In this document: positions 6,171 to 12,408 of the stretch, one piece after another
Layout: each line of letters begins with the position of its first letter
Position numbering within the stretch: the first letter of the stretch is position 1
Source of the DNA: Armatimonadota bacterium
Lineage (GTDB): Bacteria > Armatimonadota > Zipacnadia > Zipacnadales > UBA11051
Length of the DNA stretch: 12,408 bases
Reading direction: 5' to 3'
Assembly (NCBI GenBank): GCA_003542955.1
Contig: DPJP01000226.1
Location: forward strand, 10,680 to 23,087
Program-made: the position numbers and the translations under genes
The notes under the pieces: model-generated
Seen by the model: only the letters and a program-made list of their open reading frames with translations
What the model was told of the DNA's origin: nothing
The model's database searches: none

Positions 6171-7550
6171 ATGGCACAACAGCGTGTGACGCCCGAGCGC
6201 CCCAACATCATCTACATCCTGACTGATGACCAGGGCCCGTGGGCCGCAGGCTGCTACGGCAATAGCGAGATTCGGACTCCCAATATCGACCGGCTCGCAC
6301 ACACAGGCGTCCGCTTCGCCAACTTCTACGTGGCCTGCCCGGTCTGCTCACCAAGCCGGGCGACCTTCCTCACAGGGCGCATCAACTCCCAGCACGGGGT
6401 CCATGACTGGATCCACGAGGGCAACTCGGGTGAAGGCGCCGTTGAGTTCCTCGCGGATGAAGTCGCCTACACTGATGTGCTCGCCGGCAACGGGTATCAC
6501 TGCGGTATCTCCGGCAAATGGCACATGGGTGACAGCTTCCGCCCGCAGCACGGCCTCGACTTCTGGTATGTGCATGAGCGCGGTGGCGGCGACTACAACG
6601 CCGCACCGATGATCCGCGACGGCGAGTTGGTGATCGAGGAGGGCTACATCACCGATATCATCACTGACGAAGCCCTCGGCTACCTCGACAACCATGCCGC
6701 GGACAGTGATCCGTTCTACCTGAGCGTGCACTACACGGCTCCGCACAGCCCCTGGACCGGTCATCCGCAAGATGTCGTGGATTCGTATGATGATTGCGCG
6801 TTCGATACATGCCCGCAGGAGCCGCGGCATCCGTGGGCCATCAGCCTCACCGACAACTGCCTGAACAACCGCGAGATGCTGAAGGGCTACTTCGCCGCCG
6901 TCACGGCGATGGACACCAACGTGGGCCGGATCATCGACCGCGTCGAGGAACTCGGCCTGCGCGAGAACACGTTGATCGTTTTCTGCTCCGACAACGGCTT
7001 CTCATGCGGGCACCACGGCTTCTGGGGCAAGGGCAACGGCACATGCCCGCGCAACATGTACGAGAACTCGATCACCGTCCCGTTCGTTGTCTCTCACCCC
7101 GGGCGCATCCCACAGGGGCACGTCAGCAACGTCATGATGGCGACGTACGACTTCATGCCGACACTTCTCGACTATGTCGGTCTGGGCGAATGCACCCCGT
7201 GGGAGCAGAACCTCCCCGGCACGAGCTTCATGCCGAGCTGGCTGGGCGACGACCGTAACTGCCCCGAGGTTGTTGTTGTGTATGACGAGTACGGCCCGGT
7301 ACGGATGATCCGCACGCGTGAGTACAAGTACGTGCAGCGCCATCCCGACGGCCCGAATGACCTGTGGGACCTGGTGAATGACCCAGACGAACGGGAGAAC
7401 CGCATCGGTGACCCGGCGCTGGCCGGGACCGAGAGCGACCTCAGAGCCGCCCTGTCGGACTGGTTCGCACGCTATGTCGTCCCCGAGAGGGATGGCAATC
7501 ACGTGACCCACGACGCGATGGGACAGCCTGTGACAGGCCCGGCACAATAG
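6171..7550 (+). CDS. Type I sulfatase (formylglycine-dependent, Cys-type), apparently cytosolic
   Basis: This 459-residue enzyme hydrolyses sulfate esters, probably on a sugar. The sulfatase signature is clear: C59-S-P-S-R63 followed by ATFLTGR, with C59 expected to be oxidised to formylglycine. Other active-site residues are visible: D19 and D20 (ILTDDQG), K116 and H118 (SGKWHMG), H192 (TAPHSP), D274 and N275 (SDNG) and K287 (FWGKGNG). The length fits bacterial arylsulfatase-like members. The N-terminus runs almost directly into the first core strand (PNIIYILTDD, from residue 11) with no signal peptide, whereas many polysaccharide sulfatases are exported. AAGGGGA (6158-6164) precedes the start by six bases. 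No formylglycine-generating enzyme or anaerobic sulfatase-maturating enzyme is in the window. A phosphonate monoester hydrolase-like activity is a less likely alternative, since those relatives share this active site. Confidence 0.93.
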   Translation: MAQQRVTPERPNIIYILTDDQGPWAAGCYGNSEIRTPNIDRLAHTGVRFANFYVACPVCSPSRATFLTGRINSQHGVHDWIHEGNSGEGAVEFLADEVAYTDVLAGNGYHCGISGKWHMGDSFRPQHGLDFWYVHERGGGDYNAAPMIRDGELVIEEGYITDIITDEALGYLDNHAADSDPFYLSVHYTAPHSPWTGHPQDVVDSYDDCAFDTCPQEPRHPWAISLTDNCLNNREMLKGYFAAVTAMDTNVGRIIDRVEELGLRENTLIVFCSDNGFSCGHHGFWGKGNGTCPRNMYENSITVPFVVSHPGRIPQGHVSNVMMATYDFMPTLLDYVGLGECTPWEQNLPGTSFMPSWLGDDRNCPEVVVVYDEYGPVRMIRTREYKYVQRHPDGPNDLWDLVNDPDERENRIGDPALAGTESDLRAALSDWFARYVVPERDGNHVTHDAMGQPVTGPAQ

Positions 7551-7594
7551 GGTGGAGCACGACAAGGCAACCGTAGCAGGGAGAGACTGCCGCC

Positions 7595-8590
7595 ATGACA
7601 AGCAATGAGATCATCCGCCGAGTTGTCGATTTCTCCGGCCCTGAACGCATCGGCATGACCTTCAGCGCCCTCAACGGCGTGCCGCGGATGAATGACATGT
7701 TCGGGGCGGGCCTGACCGCCGACCCGGATTTCGACGAGCGTCCCTACGAGAAGGACGGCAGGCCCTACTGGTACGACATCTGGGGGAATCTGTGGTCCAA
7801 GGCTGATCCGAAGCACTCCGGCGAGGTCGTCGAGGGCGTCATCAAGGACTGGGCGCAACTCGACAATCTGGAGCTGCCGCCGCTGGATGACCCGGCCCGC
7901 TACGTGCGCGCGAAGGAGCTGTTTGCCCAGAACGCGCACATGTACCGCGTCGGCGGCATCCATGGCTGCGCATTCAACATCTCCCGGAAGATGCGCCGGA
8001 TGGATGTCTTCCTCGAGGACTGCGCGCTCTACCCCGACCACGTCAGGGAGCTGAACACGCGCGTGAACGACCTGATGATCCGCATGGTTGAACTCTACGC
8101 CGATGCCGGGGCCGACGCGATCAGCTACTGCGAAGACTGGGGCACCCAGGACCGACTGCTTGTGAGCCCGACGATGTGGAAAGACCTGTTCCTGTTCACC
8201 TTCGAGCGGCTCTTCGGCCGCTGCAAGGAGCTGGGGCTGGATGTGTGGATGCACAGTTGCGGGTGTGTCGAGGCGATAATGGACCCGCTCATCGGCGCGG
8301 GTGTCTCGGCCTTTCAGTTCGACCAGCAATCACCATACGGCGGCGTCGAGGGCCTCAATCAGCGCTACGGAGGGCGCGTGGTCTTCCACTGCCCCGTCGA
8401 CATCCAGAAGGTCCTCCAGACGCGCGACAAGGACACTATCCAGGCTTACGCCCGCAGGATGCGTGATCTGCTGGGCGGACACAACGGCGGCTTTGTGGCC
8501 AAGGACTACGGCGATAACGCGGCCCTGGGTATCACGGCGGAGGAGCAGAACTGGGCCTACGAGGCGTGGCTCGAGGTCATGTACTACTGA
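7595..8590 (+). CDS. Uroporphyrinogen decarboxylase (URO-D) family protein, methyltransferase-like
   Basis: This 331-residue protein has the URO-D barrel pattern: EDWGTQDRLLVSP (180-192) for the mid-barrel loop, MHSCG at 219-223 and FHCPVDIQ at 264-271. Residues H220, C222 and C266 could form the zinc site found in the corrinoid:CoM/folate methyltransferases MtaA and CmuA. True heme-pathway HemE lacks an HxC motif there and begins with a conserved arginine-rich substrate loop that I do not see. The protein is therefore probably not HemE and more likely one of the many URO-D-like proteins found in catabolic clusters. A role in removing a methyl group is plausible but inferred, because no corrinoid-binding protein lies nearby. 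It sits 44 bases after the sulfatase and has a CAGGGAGAG ribosome site at 7578-7586. Confidence 0.87.
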   Translation: MTSNEIIRRVVDFSGPERIGMTFSALNGVPRMNDMFGAGLTADPDFDERPYEKDGRPYWYDIWGNLWSKADPKHSGEVVEGVIKDWAQLDNLELPPLDDPARYVRAKELFAQNAHMYRVGGIHGCAFNISRKMRRMDVFLEDCALYPDHVRELNTRVNDLMIRMVELYADAGADAISYCEDWGTQDRLLVSPTMWKDLFLFTFERLFGRCKELGLDVWMHSCGCVEAIMDPLIGAGVSAFQFDQQSPYGGVEGLNQRYGGRVVFHCPVDIQKVLQTRDKDTIQAYARRMRDLLGGHNGGFVAKDYGDNAALGITAEEQNWAYEAWLEVMYY

Positions 8591-8630
8591 GTAGTGAGTG
8601 ACTACGACCGGGCGGGCGACCGCCCTGAAC

Positions 8631-8637
8631 GGAGAGG
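8631..8637 (+). promoter_or_regulatory. Shine-Dalgarno site choosing the GTG start at 8645
   Basis: GGAGAGG lies seven bases before an in-frame GTG at 8645. The earlier in-frame GTG at 8594 follows the upstream stop by three bases, has no comparable site, and would add 17 residues rich in Arg and Asp that do not resemble the family. A reinitiation start at 8594 cannot be excluded. Confidence 0.55.
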
Positions 8638-8644
8638 TCGCAAA

Positions 8645-9889
8645 GTGGCGAAGCCTGACATCCTTGAACCCATCCCCACCACCGGCACACCGCAGGCGGT
8701 GGGTGCCGCATTCGGCGCAATCAACGCCGAGATCACCCGTGAGCATGTCGCGGACTTCCTGCGCGCGTGTTCATCCCACGGCCTGGACGAAGCGGCGGCG
8801 ATCGAGAAGTCACAGCGCGGGCTCGAGATCATCCGTACGCTGGCACCGTACTGGGAACATGAGATGGATGCGCTGGCGGGGGCCGCCGGGATCGACCCCG
8901 AGGTCTACAAGGCCTTCGCGATAGGCAAGTACCGTGAGTTGTTCTGGGGGCAGCCCGAGTGCACCTCATACGCGGCAGCCGGGAGCTACGTGCCGTTCGA
9001 GGGCACCAGCTTCCACAAGAGCCGCGACAATGTCACCCGCCTGCAGTGCTGCTTCACCCGCAGGCTCGAGTGCCGCGTCTGCGGGCCGTATGCGTGGTGC
9101 GGCACGGGCGACACGTCGGATGCGACGACGTGCATGTTCGTCAACGAGCGTGGGCTCGCCGGCTCGGCCGACACCGGGGCGCCCACCGGCGACTTCTACG
9201 GAGACGGGCTGATGAACACCTTCAGCCTCATGTACATCGCCGAGACCTGCGCGGACTGCGATCAGGCGCTCGCAACACTGCAGGAGTGGAGCGACAACCG
9301 CTTCTATGCCGGTGGCAGGATCAAGACAAACTACATGTTCTCCGACGCCGCGGGCACTGTGATCAGGGTCGTGCAGGACAACGTCGGGCTCGAGACACAA
9401 AGCACAACAGACGGGATTATCGTCAACTGCGAGCGCAAGCATCTCGAGAGCGGCCTCGGACGGATGGCCGGCTACCTGGATGCCTGGGCACTCACGGAGG
9501 CGTCGCGCATCAAGTCAGTCTCGATGCCGTCGACGATCTCCTCGCTCTCGGTTGACTGTCGTCCGGAGGCTCCCGAGTACCTCACCTGCGCGTGGTTTGC
9601 GCTCGGCATACCGCTTCGCTCGCCCTACGTGCCTGTATTCGTCGCCTCCACGACGACACCGAGAGCCTTGCTCGACGGGAGCCTCTATCGGCGCTCGATG
9701 CCCAGTCGCGTGCGCATCGGGCAGATCCGCCAGATGGAGGCCGGGTTCCGCCGCAAGGCATGCGAGTGCCGCGAGCAGGTACAAGCCCTGATCGCCGCGG
9801 GTGACACCGACGCCGTTGCCGCGTGTACCGAGCAGTGCACCAACGACTGCGTGAAGACCGTATTCGATACAATGACCGGGGATGTCTGA
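8645..9889 (+). CDS. C45-family autoproteolytic acyltransferase/hydrolase (penicillin acyltransferase-like), Cys-rich
   Basis: With the GTG start at 8645 the product is 414 residues. Architecture fits acyl-CoA:6-aminopenicillanate acyltransferase-like N-terminal-nucleophile enzymes, which cut or transfer amide-linked acyl groups. A helical start (about 14-100, with AAIEKSQRGLEIIRTLAPY and MDALAGAAGID) leads to the probable nucleophile C106 in ECTSYAA, followed by the loop with R127-D128-N129. The later MFVNERGLAGS (164-174) matches the usual 'in.nGL' strand. The residue before C106 is Glu; fungal isopenicillin N acyltransferase cleaves itself at Gly-Cys. The protein is unusually rich in cysteine, including C135-C136, CxxC at 143-146, CxxC at 202-205, and a C-terminal group in CECREQ and ACTEQCTNDC. 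A metal site is possible. Plausible substrates are N-acyl amino sugars or small amides. It shares the strand and tight spacing of the sugar genes. Confidence 0.78.
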   Translation: MAKPDILEPIPTTGTPQAVGAAFGAINAEITREHVADFLRACSSHGLDEAAAIEKSQRGLEIIRTLAPYWEHEMDALAGAAGIDPEVYKAFAIGKYRELFWGQPECTSYAAAGSYVPFEGTSFHKSRDNVTRLQCCFTRRLECRVCGPYAWCGTGDTSDATTCMFVNERGLAGSADTGAPTGDFYGDGLMNTFSLMYIAETCADCDQALATLQEWSDNRFYAGGRIKTNYMFSDAAGTVIRVVQDNVGLETQSTTDGIIVNCERKHLESGLGRMAGYLDAWALTEASRIKSVSMPSTISSLSVDCRPEAPEYLTCAWFALGIPLRSPYVPVFVASTTTPRALLDGSLYRRSMPSRVRIGQIRQMEAGFRRKACECREQVQALIAAGDTDAVAACTEQCTNDCVKTVFDTMTGDV

Positions 9890-9916
9890 GACATCATCGT
9901 CAGGGGTGAGAGTGGC

Positions 9917-10723
9917 ATGGACCTGCGATTGCTCGCACGTTACGCCAACCGCATGGAGCACATCATGCACGGCGCGCTCGAGTGGGAGATGCGTCACGGT
10001 CTCGAGACGCTCGAGGAGAACAAGGACTGGGAGCTGACATCGATCATGATGCTCACCGCGGGCGAGGTCCCCGCGCGCCGCATGGCCGAGATGCTGCTCC
10101 GCAACGACCAGTACATTCCCCTGGTGTTGCCCGGCTGCTTCCGCCGGCAGGTCCGCAAGGCCGAACTCATCGACCGCGGCGGACTCCGCCGCAAAGTCTT
10201 CCGCGACATCGACGCCATCGACATGGACGATGAGGCAGGCATCCCGGAGCACATCCGCGAGACGGCCGAGGAGATACAGGACTCCGCCGAGCGCACGCGG
10301 ACCGGCGCCTTGCAGCGCGAGCTGGCGGAGGACCGCGACGGCGTCCGCGAGTTCATCGTCGACGCCCTGGGTGAGAAGATCGCCCTTTCCGCCGATGCCG
10401 TCAACGCGCTCATCCTCATCGCCTGCTGCTCGATGTGGGAAGACACCCGCCGAATCGCGGCCCTCAAGGTAGCCAACCACGCTCTGACCGTCCGCAAGAT
10501 GGTCGCGGCCGGCAGGGCCAATGAGCTTCTGCAGATCAGCGCCGCGAGCCGGATGGAGTCGGTGGCCATCAACATCTCCAACGCGATGACCGATATGATC
10601 TCGACGCTCAAGCAGGAGAACAACGTCAGGGTGCTCAAGTTCATCGGCAAGAACCACCCCGACCACGCGGTACGAAGAGATGCTCTCGAGGGCGTGCCAC
10701 CAGATCAGCGCGACAGCGGGTAG
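9917..10723 (+). CDS. Unrecognised all-helical protein, possibly HEAT/ARM-like
   Basis: I do not recognise this 268-residue protein. It is charged and appears almost wholly helical, with no signal peptide or transmembrane segment. A hydrophilic stretch rich in Asp, Glu and Arg (about 98-145) separates two more hydrophobic helical parts (about 35-80 and 150-255). The second part has paired helices such as AVNALILIACCSMWE / TRRIAALKVANHAL and ANELLQISAASRMESVAINI / VRVLKFIGKNHPDHAVRRDAL. These resemble HEAT/ARM hairpins, which usually bind other proteins. No catalytic motif is visible. AGGGGTGAG at 9902-9910 precedes the ATG by six bases. It is the last gene of the plus-strand run, 27 bases after the C45 gene, so it is probably co-transcribed and may serve a scaffold or regulatory role. 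That role is only inference. Confidence 0.75.
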   Translation: MDLRLLARYANRMEHIMHGALEWEMRHGLETLEENKDWELTSIMMLTAGEVPARRMAEMLLRNDQYIPLVLPGCFRRQVRKAELIDRGGLRRKVFRDIDAIDMDDEAGIPEHIRETAEEIQDSAERTRTGALQRELAEDRDGVREFIVDALGEKIALSADAVNALILIACCSMWEDTRRIAALKVANHALTVRKMVAAGRANELLQISAASRMESVAINISNAMTDMISTLKQENNVRVLKFIGKNHPDHAVRRDALEGVPPDQRDSG

Positions 10724-10807
10724 GCAGTGGGCCTGACGAGTGTGGACACTGAGTTGACGGAGAGTGCTCCAGGCGGGGTGCATTGAGTCTCCCGCGACAC
10801 CTCGAGA

Positions 10808-10835
10808 GCCCCCTTGGGCGGGCCCCCCTCGCCCG
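10808..10835. terminator. Overlapping GC-rich hairpins between convergent genes, possible bidirectional terminator
   Basis: The 121-base gap between the two converging stop codons holds short GC-rich inverted repeats. GCCC (10808-10811) can pair with GGGC (10816-10819). Alternatively, CGGGC (10819-10823) can pair with GCCCG (10831-10835) around a 7-base loop. These structures exclude each other. No run of T follows on either strand, so this is not a classical intrinsic terminator. The position fits termination of both transcripts, but the support is weak. Confidence 0.25.
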
Positions 10836-10844
10836 GCGCGCCCT

Positions 10845-12377
10845 TCACGTCACCATCCGCGCCGTGATGCCGTAGACTGCCACTGCCGCGCCGGCTACCC
10901 GGAAGGCAGCAGTCTGGGCCGGGTGCGGCATCTCCATGTCGGCCAGGCACTGCCCGTCTATGAGCAGTGTGCAGCGACGTCCACCGCGGTGAAGCGTAAG
11001 GGTGTGCTCTCGCCCGTCGCAGAAGCTGGCCGAGATGGGCTGTCGGAGGACGACGGAGCGGGAACCGTCGCGCTCCACGGCGACCTCGACACCTTCGGCG
11101 AAGTCAGTCCATCTGTCAGGCGCCGCCCCCATGAAGTAGCTCAACGCCAGCGTCACCCCGCCGCCGCCCACATCCCAGCCCACGCGATGCGGGCGCGCAC
11201 CGAAGCGCCCCGTGAAGCGGTACGTCGCCGAGACCTCGAAGTCGCCATCAGGGGGCTTAAGCATCAGGAGCGCGGGCTCGTGGCGTCCATCGGCATGCAG
11301 GCAGCTCTCGTGCGATGCGTCGAACTGCGACAGCGGGTTGGTCGAGAAGTAGATGCGTCCACCATGCGGATGTGGACTGGTCTCATACAGCACCGTACCG
11401 AGTGCTCCGGACGGCATGCGCACCGTGGCCGGATACGAGCGGTCGCCGATGCCGGGCGTAGCCGCGAAGACATCCACGCTGTTCTCGATGTCCCAGCTCC
11501 TGCCTCCATCACGTGAGGCCACCAGGCGCTCATTGCGACGCTGCCGGAATGAGAAGGAGCAGATCATCAGCCCGTCGGCCTCCAGCAGGTCGCACGGCGT
11601 GAACTGGGAGGGTATCTCGCTCTGCCGGAGTTCGGCCCACTGGAAGCCGCCGTCTTCCGACTGCGTCTGCCAGAGCCACGGTTGGTCGTTATCGCGGATC
11701 AGGGCGATGATCGATCCGTCGGCGTTGTACGCCAGAGCAGTCTCATCGGCCGGCCCCCGCTCCCCGAGCCGCGAAATCGCCACATGCTCCTGCTCGCCGC
11801 TCTCGAGGTCCACATGCGTAACGTAGGAGGCGCAGTCCTCGGATTCGGCAACCGATTCCGAGTAAGGCACCATCAGGTGCGTTGCATCGACCCATACGGG
11901 CCGCGAACGCGTGTGCACGTCATCGCGAATGCCAATCCGCATCGCCGGCCCGAAGCTGCGTCCGCCGTCATCGCTCAGCGCCAGCCAGGCCCCGTAGTGA
12001 TGCGGGGAGAGATACTTGTCCCAGCACAGAGCGATGCGGCCGTCGGGCCCCGTTTCGACAGCAGCGTTGCGGTCGTCGTATGCCGGGTCATCGACCAGCA
12101 CCCAGGGCTCGCTCCAACTCGCCCCGTCGTCACCAGATCGAATCGCTACGATGCGCCCGTCGTCGCCGCTGCTGCCGGCATGAGTGAACCCCTGGCGGAA
12201 GACACACAGCAGGTCGCCGTCCGCGGTCACACACAGCCCGGGGAAGGCGACGTGGTAATCGGGTGAATCGTGGGCGACGACGATGCCGGCATTGACCGCC
12301 GGGCGAGTGAGGGTTGTGGTTGAGACGTTGTTCTGTGCCAGGATACGCAGACCCGCAACGAAGCGTTCTATCTCCAT
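10845..12377 (-). CDS. Sialidase-like (BNR/Asp-box) six-blade propeller glycosidase with C-terminal beta-sandwich
   Basis: This 510-residue protein has four Asp-boxes: SGDDGASW (81-88), SDDGGRSF (135-142), SEDGGFQW (240-247) and SRDGGRSW (288-295). Spacing fits a six-bladed sialidase propeller at about 30-350. Candidate active-site residues are R61 (CVFRQGF), E212 with R228 (DETALAY then ALIRDN), and Y315 in RSYPATVRMPSGALG followed by LYE. That late tyrosine-plus-'dG..G.lyE' pattern matches where sialidases keep their nucleophilic tyrosine. Residues about 360-510 form a second beta-rich domain (FEVSATYRF, HTLTLHRGGR, LLIDGQ) like a LamG/concanavalin-type sandwich, which may bind sugar. No signal peptide is visible. 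The start has AGGAGAG (12384-12390) six bases upstream. It is transcribed toward the sugar cluster and may be separately regulated. Many propellers of this type act on sugars other than sialic acid, so the exact substrate is open. Confidence 0.85.
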   Translation of the reverse strand: MEIERFVAGLRILAQNNVSTTTLTRPAVNAGIVVAHDSPDYHVAFPGLCVTADGDLLCVFRQGFTHAGSSGDDGRIVAIRSGDDGASWSEPWVLVDDPAYDDRNAAVETGPDGRIALCWDKYLSPHHYGAWLALSDDGGRSFGPAMRIGIRDDVHTRSRPVWVDATHLMVPYSESVAESEDCASYVTHVDLESGEQEHVAISRLGERGPADETALAYNADGSIIALIRDNDQPWLWQTQSEDGGFQWAELRQSEIPSQFTPCDLLEADGLMICSFSFRQRRNERLVASRDGGRSWDIENSVDVFAATPGIGDRSYPATVRMPSGALGTVLYETSPHPHGGRIYFSTNPLSQFDASHESCLHADGRHEPALLMLKPPDGDFEVSATYRFTGRFGARPHRVGWDVGGGGVTLALSYFMGAAPDRWTDFAEGVEVAVERDGSRSVVLRQPISASFCDGREHTLTLHRGGRRCTLLIDGQCLADMEMPHPAQTAAFRVAGAAVAVYGITARMVT

Positions 12378-12383
12378 GGGAGG

Positions 12384-12390
12384 CTCTCCT
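12384..12390 (-). promoter_or_regulatory. Shine-Dalgarno site of the sialidase-like gene
   Basis: Read on the minus strand, AGGAGAG lies six bases before the ATG whose first base is 12377. It supports that start and shows the gene is complete at its 5' end. Any promoter lies in the last few bases of the window or beyond. Confidence 0.6.
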
Positions 12391-12408
12391 CGAGAGACCG
12401 TCAGTTGC

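Noticed and set aside
4406..6302. Long minus-strand open frames (453 residues at 4406-5767; 289 residues at 5433-6302)
   Set aside because: They lie antisense to well-supported genes (TIM barrel, mutarotase, sulfatase), show no family motifs and have the skewed composition expected from the complement of high-GC coding DNA.
8594..8644. GTG at 8594 as the start of the C45 gene
   Set aside because: There is no good ribosome site and the added 17 residues are charged and unlike the family. GTG at 8645 has GGAGAGG seven bases upstream. This is kept only as an alternative.
9515..10783. 422-residue minus-strand open frame
   Set aside because: It covers the C45 gene's 3' part and the helical protein on the other strand. 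It is rich in His, Asp, Arg and Leu with no recognisable domain, so it is a high-GC antisense shadow.
10764..12266. Plus-strand open frames (250, 157 and 194 residues) over the sialidase-like gene
   Set aside because: They overlap a minus-strand gene with four Asp-boxes and a good ribosome site, and none of the translations shows a coherent domain.
1..12408. Search for CRISPR arrays, tRNA/rRNA genes, transposases, integrases, toxin-antitoxin or phage-defence genes
   Set aside because: No repeat-spacer pattern, tRNA-like cloverleaf, terminal inverted repeats or defence-type domains were seen; the coding space is fully explained by metabolic and signalling-like genes.

Overview
This is a dense, high-GC stretch of bacterial chromosome (about 65% GC by eye) with twelve genes and no gap longer than about 120 bases. 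I see no RNA genes, insertion sequences, integrases or CRISPR arrays. The combination of Gfo/Idh/MocA dehydrogenases, a xylose-isomerase-like TIM-barrel protein, a URO-D-family protein, a type I sulfatase and a BNR-repeat sialidase-like protein is common in Planctomycetota, Lentisphaerota/Kiritimatiellota, Armatimonadota, Hydrogenedentota and similar environmental lineages. That placement is inference from gene content, since the window has no phylogenetic marker.

Layout. (1) Positions 3-1822 hold two overlapping genes: the 3' part of a Pro/Ala-rich protein ending in two Roadblock/LC7-like lobes, and a four-helix membrane protein whose cytosolic tail also looks Roadblock-like. (2) Twelve bases later comes a ribulose-phosphate 3-epimerase-family gene (1835-2506). 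(3) After a 110-base gap with a short direct repeat and a hairpin, a same-strand run spans 2617-10723: two different Gfo/Idh/MocA oxidoreductases with overlapping ends, a TIM-barrel sugar isomerase/epimerase, an RbsD/FucU-type sugar mutarotase with an extra N-terminal domain, a sulfatase, a URO-D-like protein, a C45-type (penicillin acyltransferase-like) N-terminal-nucleophile hydrolase, and an unrecognised helical protein. Almost every start has a good Shine-Dalgarno sequence. (4) A convergent gene (12377-10845, minus strand) encodes a sialidase-like protein with four Asp-boxes and a C-terminal beta-sandwich.

How they may work together (inference): the 2617-10723 run reads as a catabolic or tailoring route for a decorated sugar. 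The sulfatase would remove sulfate, the C45 hydrolase would cut or move an N-acyl group, and the URO-D protein could handle a methyl group. The mutarotase, isomerase and two NAD(P)-dependent dehydrogenases would then act on the sugar ring. No transporter, kinase, transcription factor or sulfatase-maturing enzyme lies in the window. Neither the sulfatase nor the sialidase-like protein has a visible signal peptide, which suggests action on small imported substrates. The substrate cannot be named from sequence alone.
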